Shown: piece by piece, positions 41,401 to 60,110 of the stretch | Layout of the letters: each line of letters starts with the position of its first letter | Position numbering within the stretch: position 1 is the first letter of the stretch | Assembly (NCBI GenBank): GCA_949318235.1 | Contig: OX439128.1 | Location: 44,596,262 to 44,660,261 of the forward strand | Length of the DNA stretch: 64,000 nucleotides | DNA from: Ecdyonurus torrentis | Lineage: Eukaryota > Arthropoda > Insecta > Ephemeroptera > Heptageniidae | Direction: 5' to 3' | Program-made: the position numbers and the translations under genes | The notes under the pieces: model-generated | The model's database searches: none | What the model saw: the letters and a program-made list of their open reading frames with translations, nothing else | What the model was told of the DNA's origin: nothing

Positions 41401-44400
41401 TATTTATGTTGTTCTAATTTAACATCATTTATGCTATAATTACATGCAGTATAAATTACGTAATTTATTATTTCCGTGCAAGTACTAGCTTTATACTCAT
41501 CTAATTAGGTATATTATATTTTCTGTGCTTAATAGATTTGCTTTATTCCATTTAATCAAACAATAAAACTACTTCATGAGAATAAAAACTAGCAGTTGAA
41601 TCATTCTTGACCAGTGTGCTTTGCTTGCAGAGAAGAGTCGTGTGGATGAAGATTTACTAGATCGAGAGACGAGATGCGGGCTAGGACCCTTGAAACCCGC
41701 GTGGTTGCAGCGACTTGCCAGCAAAAAAGCATACGTTGCGGTCTATGGCTTGATCGGTACAGCTCAGTTTGCTCTCGCTTCGTACTTCGTGGCTACCATC
41801 AGCACCATGGAGAAGCGATTCAAGATCCCCAGTCAAACCTCAGGTATCACACAAAATGTCACATTCCAATATGATGAAATTTAACTAACTGTATTGATTT
41901 CTCTAGGTCTTATCAACTCTGCGTGGGACGTGGGTTCTATCTGCTCGACGTTAGCCGTAGCTTACATGGGCAGTGCGGGTCACAAGCCGCGGTGGGTTGC
42001 ATGGGGTACAGCCCTTGTAGCTCTCTCCTGCTACATGCGTCTCATCCCTCACTGGTTGTATGGTCCAGGAGAGGACGCCCTTGCAGTTACCGAGGAGTTT
42101 GGGGCAGCTAACTCTTTCAGGGTCTTCTCTAATGATTCTACAAAGTCCTCAGGTCTCTCAATCTTAAGTTTTAATATTAAATAGTGAACAATATAGGACA
42201 CTATTTACCAAGATTGAAATTTTGAACGTTTAAATATTTGCGTCAAATTATCAATGTCATCATATGAGAAAAACACACTTGAAGTTTTAATAGTAAATAC
42301 AAAAATAAAACAACAAAATAAAAAAAGGTAGAAAGAAAAATCCAGTTTCAAAACTTATTAATTGCTCGAATTCATTGCTTCGAACTTATAGATTGCTTGA
42401 TAACTATAGTTGTTTTTTCGTATATAAAAGATGCATATATAAATTTTTAAAAAAAATCTTTAATTATATATTATAGAGCAAGGGAGATAAACAATGTTAT
42501 TATTTTTTATTCTAGAAATAATGTCTAGAAATAATTATAAGAGTGGAATTAGAGCAACTTAAAGTTTCAAAACTTGTAATTTCATTCAATTTTGTTGCAA
42601 TAGAAAACAGTTCAACAATTTAACTTTATATGAACAATTAATCTAAGAGTTGAAAATGTTTTTAGTTGGTCCAGTGATGACGTTGTGCGGGAATAACCAC
42701 ACGGACTTCGAGGATTGTGACAACGCGAGCTCAGGTCACACGTCCTCTGCCATCTTGTTCCTGGCTCACGCGGTGTTAGGAGTGGGCACCTCTATGTATT
42801 ACACCCTGGGTATCGCATACATGGATGATAATGCTCGTAAAAATAAAACTCCTATGTTGCTAGGTAAGATTTCAATCAACAATTTTATCACTTAAAAACA
42901 ATTAAAAACTTGTAAATCAACAAATTTGATAACCTTTACCGCCTACCTCGACATGGCTTACAAATAAAAATACTTTTTTATGTTTATTTATTTGTTTCAT
43001 CCAAAAACAGGCTTGTGCCCAATACATTGGAGGTACACACAGTACATTAATTATAATAATCATAATTATTTAAGACTACAACATAAGATTTCAGAGTTAT
43101 ATCAAGCAAACTAAAATTATTTAATTTTAAGACATGCTTAATTTTAATTTAAAGACATTTTATTTTATTTTAAACTATCATGCATCGATTTTTTAATAGT
43201 TGTAAATGAATCATAAAAGATATCAATATTTAAGCTCTTACATAATGTGGTTGCTCTTGTAATAAATGAATTTTTAGATACATCATTTGAGCATGTGGGG
43301 ATACTAAACATGCCATGATTTCTTAATACTTTTTTGGGCATATTAATGTTGATCAGGGAGACACATGTCGCATCATCAAATGTATTATATAATATTTTCT
43401 TTAGAAAAATAATGTCATTTATACTGCGCCTGTTTGTGATATTAATATATCATTTAAATATCGTTTAATATATTATTGATATATTAATATTATTATATTA
43501 TTAATATATAAATGCTCTTTAATCATGTATGTTTGATTACTCTTTTATGTTTTATTATAAAAATAAATACTCTGAAGATAATACCTGAATATGTTATAAA
43601 TAAGTTAGAGGACCATGTAAGTGAGTCCTTTTTTGGCCTCGTGATAAAAACCATTTATTATTATTATAATTTATTTGTTATTGTATGGCTAAAAATTGAA
43701 CAGAAAAAAAATGAAAACTACTACTATAGTCGATTGCAATAGAACATAAGAAATAACGAAAATGTTTATTAATTAATATTATTTTTAGCAATCTGGCAAT
43801 GTTTGCGAATGCTTGGACCTACACTAGGCTACCTCCTTGCATCTTATGCTCTTGAGATGTTTGTTGCTCCTGAACTTACCCCTACAGTTGAAAGCAAAGA
43901 TCCTCGGTGGGTGGGAGCCTGGTGGTTTGGTAAGATATTAACCCTGACTTTAATTATTTAACAGAAAAATGTTGTTATATAAATAGAGTAAATAAGATTA
44001 TGATTTTCAAGTGTGATAATATTGAAAATATTACTGTTTGTGTTGTTTATTAATATTTACTATATTGTTCATAATAATGTCAATAGTGCTATCCCTATTG
44101 CACAGTAACCATCAGGCAACCATTATCAAACGTTCCAGAACTGTTAAAAGTGTCTCACCTTTGCACCCAAATGGAGTCATGCTAAATTTCTCTGATATGA
44201 AATAAGGATCATTTTTATGAATTTTGTTACGGTTGCAAAATGGTTCCAGAACCGTTCCAAACCATTATGCAACAATCCAGATTAAATTGGAACCATTTGT
44301 GCAACAGAGGTAACTTTTTATCATTACTATCACATGGTTAATGATGTAACTTGACATTTTGTTTCTGTAGATAGTTGTGCAGTATAATACCCTCAAAACT

Positions 44401-47400
44401 TACGAAAAATATTTTAACTGAATCCTAAAATATAAATATTTAAATACCTTACTTGTTTATCTTCAGGCTGGAATCCATTCGGTATAGGTACGATAGTTCT
44501 TGCCCTGGCGATGGCCATGTTTCCCCGCAGTCTACCCCGCACGACACAACGCAATATCGCAGCCGCCGCGGCCAAAGGTCATGCTTACGTACCCAAGCAG
44601 TCAGAGCGACGATCTCTAGCAGGTCTCTCAAAGGTTTTATTTACTCATCAAATAGATTCTTTTTTTTTTCTAATCTGAAGTTCAAGCATGTCCACTTATA
44701 TAATATGTAAACGTAATTTAAAATTTTTTGCCTTAGATTTCAAGAAAGTATTATTGCGTATGCTGAAGAACAAGATCTTGGTTTGTAACTGTCTGAGCAG
44801 CGTGTGCTTCACTTTTGGTCTGATTGGTCAGTGGGTTTTCATGCCCAAGTACATGGAGACGCAATTTCATCAATCAGCATCTACGGCCAGCCTAATTAGC
44901 GGTAAATTACATAATATTGACGTAAATAACCATTATTATGTTAACTGATGCAGATATGCATGTACAGTATGTGTATAGTAACGACTTCCAATGAACATTT
45001 GGTACATCACCTCTGGGTAGCCTACTTTACTTTTGTACTGACAAAAGTCAAGTAGTTACTTTAATCATGATTTAATCTTCAGATTGCATTGTCACTACTT
45101 TGGTATTTTCTCTATATGTATATATTCAGCTGTTTCTATTATCAATTAAGCCACTAATCTACAAGATATTCCTGAAAATGAGTATTAATACTTTTTTTAC
45201 TATTTTTTTAACATAATAAGTATTTATATTTTCAAGCCTACCCAATACGTATACATTATATCAACTTATAGCCCTCATATATGTTTTTCATTGTTCTTTT
45301 TCATTGCTTTTCATCTTGCTTTAAAAAAAAATAATAATGATAACGTCGGTAATGGATATAGGTATTTTGCTCATGTTAAGTTTTTTTTTTTAATTTTATT
45401 ATTATTATTATTATTATTTTAAGATTAAGTAAGCAACTCTTTGAAACTTATATTAGAAGTCATATACGTCTGTTGAAAGCAAAATTATTTTAAAATACTT
45501 TAGTGTTATTTTTAAATAACAATGTTTAAGATATATATCTGTGAATTACATCTAATGAACACAGTTGTAAAAGAGTATAAGTCTAAGACTTGTGATTTGC
45601 AGGTTCGGTGGGTCTGCTGTGCTCCGCAGCGGGCGTGCTGACTTCCGCCGCGGTAATCTCACATTTCAAGCCAGGGCCTCGCAAGCTCGCGGGCTGGAAT
45701 GTCGTCGTGGAGTTCTGTGATGTGTTAGGATTCATCATCATCGTCTTCATTGGTTGCGACCCCTTCATTCTGCAAGGCACACCACAGCCTGATGGAACGT
45801 AAGCTTAAAATTTCGAGCTTATTTTATAAATTTCAAAAAAAGAACGTTCACTTTATTTTTATATCAGAAGCATTATATATATAATAAATAATAAAGTCTC
45901 GATTTTTAAAATGTGTGTAACGAGATCTTCAAATTCAAGTAATATCCAGGATTTAATGATCTACGTTTTGCAAACTATTTACCGAGCTGGTATGGCCGAG
46001 TGGTGAAGACAGCTGACTCGTAACTCTGTACTCCTCACCGAGTATAGGTTTGAGCCACTGCTGGGTGCGCACGTGAAGTGTGAGAGCACAACACGTTGCA
46101 CGATGCGTGTTTTCATGCATTCCATGACGACGCACAGTATTCAGGAGGTACATGATCGATGTGATTGCACCGACCAGTCTGCCTAGACGTTTCCGCGGTT
46201 TCTCTAGGCTGTAATTGTGAATACCGGGCTGTGTACTTATTGTTAGGCCGTGGCCGGCCCGTGTGTCCTTTTTTTATTAATTGGAAAGTCTTTAACTGTC
46301 GATAAGACAATGTCTTGACTGGGACTGGGATTGGTGTAGCACAATAACACAATATGGCAAGCAAAAAAAAAAAAAAAAAAAAAAAAAGCTTATTGATTCC
46401 TATTATGTTAACTATACTAAGTAATTAAACCAATATCCCCAGGCTTGGTCTCGGGGTTGAGTGCAACGCCAACTGCTCATGTCCAGACTCTCTCCGGTAC
46501 TCACCTGTATGTGACCCTCGCTCAGGCACCACCTTCTTCTCTGCATGTCACGCGGGCTGCGGTGTTGCAGACTGGCTCACAGCTAACACGTCTGCTAAAG
46601 TAAGTAACCTTCTTGAGACAATTGAAACATAATTTTCTTTTGAAAATATTCATATACACTTTATTATTACGAATGAACGAAATAATATATAAATAAATAA
46701 TACAATGAATGTAGGCATTATAATAATGAGTGCTTGAATAATACTTTGTGATCTTCAGGCATTTAGCAATTGTAGCTGCGTGACTAATGGAGGACCAGTA
46801 ATGGATGGTCCATGTCCGGTTGATTGCAATCAGGCCTTCATGCTTTATATTATCGTACAATGTATTCAAAGGTTTCTAAGTGCCACTGGCAGGGCGGGTA
46901 ATACTCTGATCCACTTTAGGTAAGATATAATAAAAAAAATTATTCAAAGAGATGTATAAGAATAATACAAAAATATATATATAAACAATTTAGTAATATA
47001 ATTACCAAATTAGTATCATTTGCTTACTAAATTATTTTTCAATTACTTTTCGACGTAAAAAAAGATAATATTAAAGTTATCAACAGATGTGTATCTCCTG
47101 AGGATAAACCTGTTGCTATTGGTTTCTCTGAGTTCCTCCTCTGTGCCTGCTCTTTCATCCCTGGTCCCATTGTGTTCGGTATGCTGATAGGTAAGTCTGT
47201 GAATGACGTTGTATAAATATGAACTGTAATGTTCTGACGTCACTTGGTGCTCATTGCAGACATGTCATGTATCGTGTGGGGGCGCACGTGTGGTGAGACG
47301 GGCAACTGTTGGCTTTACGATGTTAAGAAATTGAGGCATTACGTCAACATCCCCATTGTGGGTAAGCATAAATGAAAATAATACGAACAGTAACAGTTAG

Positions 47401-47747
47401 AATAACATTTGAACCTTTAAATTTGTTGTTTTTACAGTCGTTGCTTGCTGTATACAATTTGTTAATCAAAATAAAATTATTATTACATTTAAATACTTCT
47501 TTGAGTGTTTCTCTATAGATTTTTTCTCCTTTCTTCCTCAGGTTGTCTCTTCCTGGGCACGTTGTGGGATATCGGAGTGTGGTACCACGTGAAGGGTCTT
47601 GTTCTCTATGATGATAAAGAAGAAGAAAAAGGAGCGACTCCGGGGGGAGGTGCAAGTGGAGAAGCGCGAGCGGCAGTAGCCCTTGTCGCGGGCAGTGAAA
47701 TCTCACTTTCTGTTAATGAAATCAGACGAAAGAGTTATAGCTCATAA
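38392..47747 (+). CDS. Oatp: OATP gene A: organic anion transporting polypeptide (SLCO family), 13 exons, 706 aa
   Basis: A 12-TM plasma-membrane transporter of amphipathic anions, possibly hormones. Exons: 38392-38467, 41631-41843, 41907-42152, 42666-42863, 43789-43929, 44467-44622, 44737-44901, 45603-45798, 46443-46599, 46759-46919, 47087-47190, 47260-47361, 47542-47747. They join in frame to 2,121 nt with GT-AG junctions throughout. Family evidence: the superfamily signature DPRWVGAWWFG at residues 282-292; glycosylation-type sites in NNHT and DNAS of exon 4; a Cys-rich Kazal-like loop (about residues 455-550, with CNANCSC and CVTNGGP) between TM9 and TM10; and hydrophobic segments spread over exons 2-13. 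The ATG opens a short acidic cytoplasmic N-terminus shared with both other copies. All reading frames are intact, so this is probably functional. Drosophila Oatp74D, the ecdysone importer, is in this family; substrate here is unknown. Confidence 0.9.
39268..39425. mobile_element. Hairpin MITE in intron 1 of gene A
   Basis: Arms GTACAGTCATTTTACTTAAA...GAATTTCTAT and the reverse complement ATAGAAATTC...TTTAAGTAAAATGACCGTAC surround an ~80-bp loop. Confidence 0.75.
40597..40638 (+). promoter_or_regulatory. Conserved acceptor-like block in intron 1, copy A
   Basis: CGCAAGTCAGGTAAACTATC followed by a pyrimidine run ending TCTTTTCTTGCAG. Equivalent blocks lie at 49,824-49,867 in B and 60,521-60,563 in C. 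The form is that of a 3' splice site, which hints at an alternative or vestigial exon beginning after the CAG. No shared coding frame follows in the three copies. Confidence 0.4.
41290..41478 (+). mobile_element. Dispersed ~220-bp TIR repeat, copy 4 (intron 1 of gene A)
   Basis: Contains TACGTAATAATTATGCTAG, ACAGCATAATCTATGTTGTA and the exit TACGTAATTTATTATTTCCG; clearly the family of 16,201 and 25,435. Confidence 0.65.
41631..41843 (+). CDS. OATP gene A, exon 2
   Basis: 213 nt, residues 26-96, after acceptor TTGCTTGCAG. It begins [20 protein letters not shown] and includes TM1 (YGLIGTAQFALASYFVATIS). Seven codons longer than B exon 2 at the 5' end. Confidence 0.88.
41907..42152 (+). CDS. 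OATP gene A, exon 3
   Basis: 246 nt; TM2 and TM3 with SAGHKPRWVAWG and the conserved PHWLYGPGED. Four codons longer at its 3' end (NDSTKSS) than B and C. Confidence 0.88.
42666..42863 (+). CDS. OATP gene A, exon 4
   Basis: 198 nt; LCGNNHTDFEDCDNASSG (extracellular, two N-glycosylation sequons), then TM4 and GIAYMDDNARKNKTP. The acceptor TTTTTAG lies three nucleotides upstream of that used in B, adding one codon. Confidence 0.85.
42985..43420 (-). pseudogene. LINE ORF2 C-terminal fragment in intron 4 of gene A
   Basis: The minus strand reads DIIFLKKILYNTFDD, then LININMPKKVLRNHGMFSIP and FITRATTLCKSLNIDIFYDS. This is the common pre-terminal pattern of CR1/Jockey-like LINE ORF2 proteins, opposite in sense to the host gene. 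The 3' end, with AATAAATAAAC, lies near 42,985. Confidence 0.65.
43605..43680 (+). mobile_element. LINE 3'-end fragment (family 1) in intron 4 of gene A
   Basis: AGTTAGAGGACCATGTAAGT, TTTTTTGGCCT, AAAAACCATTTATTATTATT. Same tail as at 9,945 (minus), 57,120 and 58,765. Confidence 0.65.
43789..43929 (+). CDS. OATP gene A, exon 5 (family signature)
   Basis: 141 nt in all three copies. Starts AIWQCLRMLGPTLGYLLASY (TM5) and ends in the OATP signature DPRWVGAWWF, split from the following Gly by the intron. Confidence 0.9.
44467..44622 (+). CDS. OATP gene A, exon 6
   Basis: 156 nt; GWNPFGIGTIVLALAMAMFP (TM6), then the basic loop RSLPRTTQRNIAAAAAKGHA. The donor is GCAG|GTCTCTC, the only one in phase with exon 7; the next GT, after CTCAAAG, would break the frame. 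Confidence 0.85.
44737..44901 (+). CDS. OATP gene A, exon 7
   Basis: 165 nt; DFKKVLLRMLKNKILVCNCL (TM7 begins), then QWVFMPKYMETQFHQSASTA. The preceding intron is only 114 nt. Confidence 0.87.
45603..45798 (+). CDS. OATP gene A, exon 8
   Basis: 196 nt; TM8 (GSVGLLCSAAGVLTSAAVIS) and TM9 (EFCDVLGFIIIVFIGCD). Ends in phase 2 at GGAAC|GTAAGC. Confidence 0.87.
45983..46387 (+). mobile_element. Full-length tRNA-derived SINE in intron 8 of gene A
   Basis: The head has a tRNA-like A box TGGCCGAGTGG (about 45,993) and a B box GGTTTGAGCC (about 46,048) spaced as in a tRNA. A linker follows, then the 3' body shared with 3,841-4,026 and 9,766-9,929, then a ~25-nt poly(A) (46,363-46,387). No convincing target duplication was seen. 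The B box deviates from GGTTCGANTCC, so it may no longer be transcribed. Confidence 0.8.
46443..46599 (+). CDS. OATP gene A, exon 9 (Kazal-like loop)
   Basis: 157 nt; VECNANCSCPDSLRYSPVCD, then TTFFSACHAGC, the Cys-rich Kazal-like extracellular loop. Phase-0 donor AAA|GTAAGT; copy B has GCAAGT at this site. Confidence 0.9.
46759..46919 (+). CDS. OATP gene A, exon 10
   Basis: 161 nt; AFSNCSCVTNGGPVMDGPCP completes the Cys-rich loop, then TM10 and RFLSATGRAGNTLIHF. Ends AG|GTAAGA. The 167-nt intron that follows is missing in copy B. Confidence 0.88.
47087..47190 (+). CDS. OATP gene A, exon 11
   Basis: 104 nt; CVSPEDKPVAIGFSEFLLCA, then FIPGPIVFGMLI (TM11). Fused to the previous exon in copy B. 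Confidence 0.87.
47260..47361 (+). CDS. OATP gene A, exon 12
   Basis: 102 nt; DMSCIVWGRTCGETGNCWLY, a conserved Cys-containing loop before TM12. The 69-nt intron before it contains TGACGTCA, also kept in copy B. Confidence 0.87.
47542..47747 (+). CDS. OATP gene A, exon 13 (terminal)
   Basis: 206 nt; TM12 (FLGTLWDIGVWYHV), then a Lys/Glu- and Gly-rich cytoplasmic tail ending in SYSS and TAA at 47,745-47,747. Confidence 0.88.
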
Positions 47748-47844
47748 CCTGCAATAATGTAAATAAAAAATGTCAATAACTGCCTTATATAAAGTATTAT
47801 AAAGTTTTTTGTACTTTTAACATTTTGAACGTGAAAGTTAGTAA

Positions 47845-47958
47845 CACTGTTCGTAAACCCTGTTCTCTGCTCCAGGGCTCCTAAATTGACGATCAACTTT
47901 GGTTATTCAAATAGAATACGCATGTTTTGGTGCAAAAGAACTGGGTTTACGAACAGCA
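47845..47958. mobile_element. 114-bp MITE in the 3' UTR of gene A, TAA target duplication
   Basis: Begins CACTGTTCGTAAACCC and ends GGGTTTACGAACAGCA, with TAA on both sides (47,842-47,844 and 47,959-47,961). The homologous 3' UTR of copy B reads straight through without it, giving an empty site. A 3-bp TAA duplication suggests a PIF/Harbinger-type element. Confidence 0.75.
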
Positions 47959-48125
47959 TAAGTGTATAACGTATTAAAAAAGTCCAAATAACAACATGGG
48001 AATAATGTTTGGTAAGATCATCATAGACGCATGAATATTATGTATGCATCTCATGTGAATTATATTAGCAGTACGTACAGTACATACCTCTACTTTATTA
48101 TCATATGAAAATCGTAATTTATATA

Positions 48126-48131
48126 AATAAA
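48126..48131 (+). terminator. Probable poly(A) signal of gene A
   Basis: AATAAA followed by ACAGGGTGTACATATTT. The same AATAAAACAGGGT context occurs after copy B at 58,063. An earlier AATAAA at 47,762 lies only 15 nt past the stop and is an alternative. Confidence 0.5.
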
Positions 48132-49200
48132 ACAGGGTGTACATATTTATATAATAATACTTTTACTTTAATTGATTTATTAGGTATATACCTTATATTA
48201 TGTAAATTATAATTGTAATATTCTATTACTGGTTTTTTTTCTGTAAGTTTAAAAGGTCTGTGATGACAAAGTTTCAATTTAGTTTTTAGTCGTTTATCTC
48301 TTTTATATGAGAGAAATATTATGGAAAAATTGTGTCTGCAGGTTGAATTGTTATGTTTGAAAATATTGAAGAGTAAAAATCAAAATTTCTTTACAAAATT
48401 CTGTTGAATTTATTCCTCCTCCTCCCCTCCTTTCAAATGGGACTCTCTCTCTCTCTCTTTTGTTTTAAAAAATAAGAAATTTTATTGACCCAAGCAATTT
48501 CAGTAACATTAAGATTGTTACAACACGCATTGTAACACATGAATTTAGAATGTTCTTAAGAAAAGCGTATTATAAGTATATCATAACTCATAAGTGCCAA
48601 ACATTTACAAAACTAATCCACTTTCCCTATATCATTCACGGTAAAAAGAAATTACGTTGTTTGCTGCACCTTTCATTTCAGATAGTACTACTAAAAGTAG
48701 TTAGTATAAGCAAATATATTGTTCACCATGTACTATTTATGCTATTTTTAGCAAAGCTATGACACAATAAAGCATGAATTAATGCAATGAATAACAGTTG
48801 CTAAAAATGAGTGAGGTATTTATTTAAGTGACTTATTTAAATTTAGTTAAAGAACTCTGGAAGGTTTTTATTTTTATTTTTTAATCAAAAAGAACTAAAA
48901 GATTTCATTTGAAAGGAAGGAACTGTACTGTATATAATGTACATCTTTTGTGCACTCGCCAAATAAGATATACAGTATTTTTTTTAAGTAATATTGTATA
49001 TTTAAGGTGTGTAATATTATAATTTGGAAAACATAAATTGATAATAAGAAATTATTATTATTATTATTTTGTTCATAATAACAATGAAAAGTTAAAAACA
49101 AATAAATGTAGAAAAGAAATTAAATAAATTATTGTCAATGAATTTCATTGACTGGTTATTGTAATCAAGTGTGGGTCCTGTATTGCATACGACGGCGGGA
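48132..49200. other. Intergenic DNA between OATP genes A and B
   Basis: AT-rich, no gene seen. The right end (from about 49,141, TTTCATTGACTGGTTATTGT) becomes similar to the sequence upstream of copies A and C. Confidence 0.55.
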
Positions 49201-49255
49201 AAGAACGAGAGAGATAAAATGTATAATAAATAAGATGGTAGTTCACTAATGGTAC

Positions 49256-49298
<43 letters not shown>

Positions 49299-49319
49299 GA
49301 GACGAGAGAGACGAGATAA

Positions 49320-49439
49320 TGATGTCACGCTTGCCGTAGTTTTGATTCCGCGACTTCCTCGCGTGGTGCTCACGTAATGTGACGAACAGTGCGAGACTAG
49401 TGCATCATTCAGTGAGTTGAGTGCCAGGCAATTGCAGTC
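49320..49439 (+). promoter_or_regulatory. Conserved promoter / 5' UTR block of OATP gene B
   Basis: Matches the A and C blocks: GATGTCACGCTTGCCGTAGT, GATTCCGCGACTTCCTCGCG, GAACAGTGCGAGACTAGTGC, CATTCAGTGAG. About 15 bp shorter just before the ATG. A GA run (49,259-49,296) lies just upstream. Confidence 0.6.
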
Positions 49440-57781
<8,342 letters not shown>

Positions 57782-58062
57782 CTCACCGTCAATGGAATCA
57801 GACAAAAGATTTTATTATAGCGCGTAAAATGCAAAAACAAAGAAGAAGAAGGAAAAAGAAAGAGAAAAAGTTAATGACTGCCTCAATATAACAAGTATTT
57901 GTAAATGTTTTGTACTTTTAACATTTGAAACGTAAAAATTACTGTGTATAACGTTTAGGAAATATGGTTGATCATCATACGCGTGCATATATGCGAAATA
58001 TGTTAAAGATTTCTAGTACGTTCCTCTATTTTAATACCGTATTAAAAACTTAGTTTGTACAA

Positions 58063-58068
58063 AATAAA
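58063..58068 (+). terminator. Probable poly(A) signal of gene B
   Basis: AATAAA in the context AAAATAAAACAGGGTATATA, homologous to the signal of gene A at 48,126. Confidence 0.5.
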
Positions 58069-58176
58069 ACAGGGTATATACATATACACATATATATAAT
58101 GCTATTTTTATTTAGGTTGATTTATTATTGGTGAGGGTATGTTATTTTTATATATTAGAATTGATTGAGACTATTA

Positions 58177-58635
58177 GAATGAGGAAGGTGAATTTTTTTA
58201 TCCCCCACTTTTTATGACATTTTTGAAAAGAGCGGTAAAAAATTTTGAGGCGCTATTTTTTCTTAAAACGATTGGAGCATGGGAAGTATTTTTAATTAAT
58301 TTTTGAAAATCGTCCTAAAAAGACTCTGACGTCATCAATCGGGCATTTATTTCGGAAAGTATTGACCGTAGAAGGTTCAGTAGCCAGTTTTTTGAAATCC
58401 TGAGAACGAGCTGATTTCATTAAACTGGTTACTGAACCTCGAACGATTAGTATTTGCCGAGAAAAAAGTGGAATGATGACGTCAGAGTCTTTTTAGGTCG
58501 ATTTTCAAAAATTGATTAAAAATACTTCACATGCTCCAATCGTCCTAAGAAAAAATAGCGCCTCAAAATTTTTTAAAGCTCTTTCCAAAAATATCATAAA
58601 CTCAACAAAAAAATTTCAATTCACCTTCCTCATTC
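58177..58635. mobile_element. Foldback element, ~459 bp, between genes B and C
   Basis: Arms of ~215 bp begin AGAATGAGGAAGGTGAATT and end AATTCACCTTCCTCATTC. Inside are AATTTTGAGGCGCTATTTTT, CGATTGGAGCATG, AAAAAGACTCTGACGTCATC and GGTTCAGTAGCCAGTT, each mirrored in the right arm. A 62-codon frame at 58,512 lies in the right arm and is not a gene. Confidence 0.82.
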
Positions 58636-58764
58636 ATGACTTGAATAAAAATTTTAATTTTATTTCTAAATATAATAACAATAATAAATTAACAGAATAA
58701 TTCAAATAATAATTATGTTATCAAATGCTACGTAAATATAATATACTGATAAGAAAATTATCAA

Positions 58765-58850
58765 ATATTTAAGAGAATCGTGTAAATGGGTTGTTCACCT
58801 TTTGTGGACACTAAATAAAATAAAACATACATTATTATTACTATTAAAAC
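58765..58850 (+). mobile_element. LINE 3'-end fragment (family 1, diverged)
   Basis: GTGTAAATGGGTTGTTCACC, TTTTGTGGACACTAAATAAA and an ATTATTATT tail, resembling the family-1 ends. Confidence 0.5.
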
Positions 58851-58856
58851 AGTAAA

Positions 58857-59083
58857 CAAAGTGCCTGGTCAGTTTGTCCATAGTGGCGAGTGATGCCGTC
58901 GTAAGATTTGGTGGTCCGAGCTGCACAGGTCTGGTATTAGGAGCCCAGAGGAGTGTGGTATTAAGGGCAGAGCCTGTGGTCTGGTAAGCCACAGATCATT
59001 GTAAGCTCTCCTACTAGACAGGATTCATCCTGGCCTACCCCAAAAGGGATTATGGCGTCATTATATGTATGTATGTATATAAA
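58857..59083 (+). mobile_element. LINE 3' fragment, RTE-like, with (TATG)n tail
   Basis: A GC-richer segment that reads SSWPTPKGIMASLYVCMY near its end before a short TATG repeat tail. A terminal repeat of this sort is common at the 3' ends of RTE-type LINEs. Only the 3' part is present; family assignment is tentative. Confidence 0.45.
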
Positions 59084-59750
59084 ACAGTAAACAATTAATA
59101 TTGGTGTATAATATTATATTTTGTAAAACATAATTTAATTAGAATAAGAAATTTTATTGGCCCAGGTAGTTCATAATAACGATAAAAAGTTTCATAATAA
59201 GCGTTGATGATTCATTTCATTACAAAACAATAATAAAAGTGAAATTAATTGTTAATAGATTTAATTTTCATTGAGCATAGTTATAATAACAATAATAATT
59301 AACGGCATTTTATTGGGTGAAATCAGGCGTACAACCTCTCAATTTAACCCAACTGTTTAACAGTACAGTCAGTTACAATTTTTGTTAGTAAAAACATCAA
59401 CATACAGTATAGCGTGAAAATTGTATAAAACTTTTTTTTATAATTTTTAATTACAAATTGTTAATTTAATAATTCGAATTTTAAATTTAAGTCAAGTTTC
59501 TTTCACTTAAATTTTAATAGTTGAGAATATATATACACTTGAATTTTTGTTAGTTAAAAGAAATAAAATAGTTTGAGAATATATTTATATTGATACACAT
59601 GTTATTGAGAATTTTACTATACATTTTAGAACACAACATAGAGATTATTGCTGCAAATATCGCTCGACTAACAGTTTTTTAACTGCAATTTAAGCGTATT
59701 CACTGTGGGTGAATTTCTTACTTTAATAGGTAACATATTCCATAATTTAC
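59084..59750. other. Intergenic DNA between OATP genes B and C
   Basis: AT-rich, no gene seen. Similarity to the upstream region of copy B begins near 59,760 (CAGTTATCGTAATCACGTCT). Confidence 0.55.
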
Positions 59751-59894
59751 CCCCCAACAACAGTTATCGTAATCACGTCTGGGTGTTGCATTGCAGACGG
59801 CGGGAAAGAGAGAGCGAGAGAGAAAATAAATAATAACAATGGTATGAGAGCTTGAGAGAAGAAGACAGAAAGAGGCAAAGAGAGATAATGATAA

Positions 59895-60034
59895 TGATGT
59901 CACGCTTGCCGTAGTTTTGATTCCGCGACTTCCTCGCGTGGTACTCACGTAATGTCACGAACAGTGCGAGACTCAGTGCGAGACTAGTGCATCATTCAGT
60001 GAGCTGAGTGCAGCAAGTGCATGCAATTGCAGTC
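59895..60034 (+). promoter_or_regulatory. Conserved promoter / 5' UTR block of OATP gene C
   Basis: Same block as in A and B (GATGTCACGCTTGCCGTAGT, GATTCCGCGACTTCCTCGCG, CATCATTCAGTGAG). It has a 12-bp tandem duplication of CAGTGCGAGACT not present in A or B. GA-rich sequence lies upstream (59,806-59,886). Confidence 0.6.
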
Positions 60035-60110
60035 ATGACAGACCCAATGAGAAGACTGTCAGTTATTGAAGATACTTCTGGGGAGAATGTTCTCATCCCA
60101 AGCCAGGCAG
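60035..60110 (+). CDS. OATP gene C, exon 1
   Basis: 76 nt; MTDPMRRLSVIEDTSGENVL then IPSQA. Donor GTACACC. Confidence 0.83.

Noticed and set aside
44090..44330. Inverted repeat in intron 5 of gene A
   Set aside because: GGCAACCATT and GGTTCCAGAACC elements recur, but pairing is too patchy to call an element.
45983..46060. Functional tRNA gene
   Set aside because: Degenerate B box and continuation into a SINE body with a poly(A) tail.
49092..49373. Minus-strand frame beginning MSTTRGSRGIKTTASVTSLS, also at 59,718-59,948
   Set aside because: Similarity between the two comes from the conserved OATP promoter block read in antisense; the remainder is simple repeat.
58512..58700. 62-codon frame
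   Set aside because: Lies in one arm of a foldback element.
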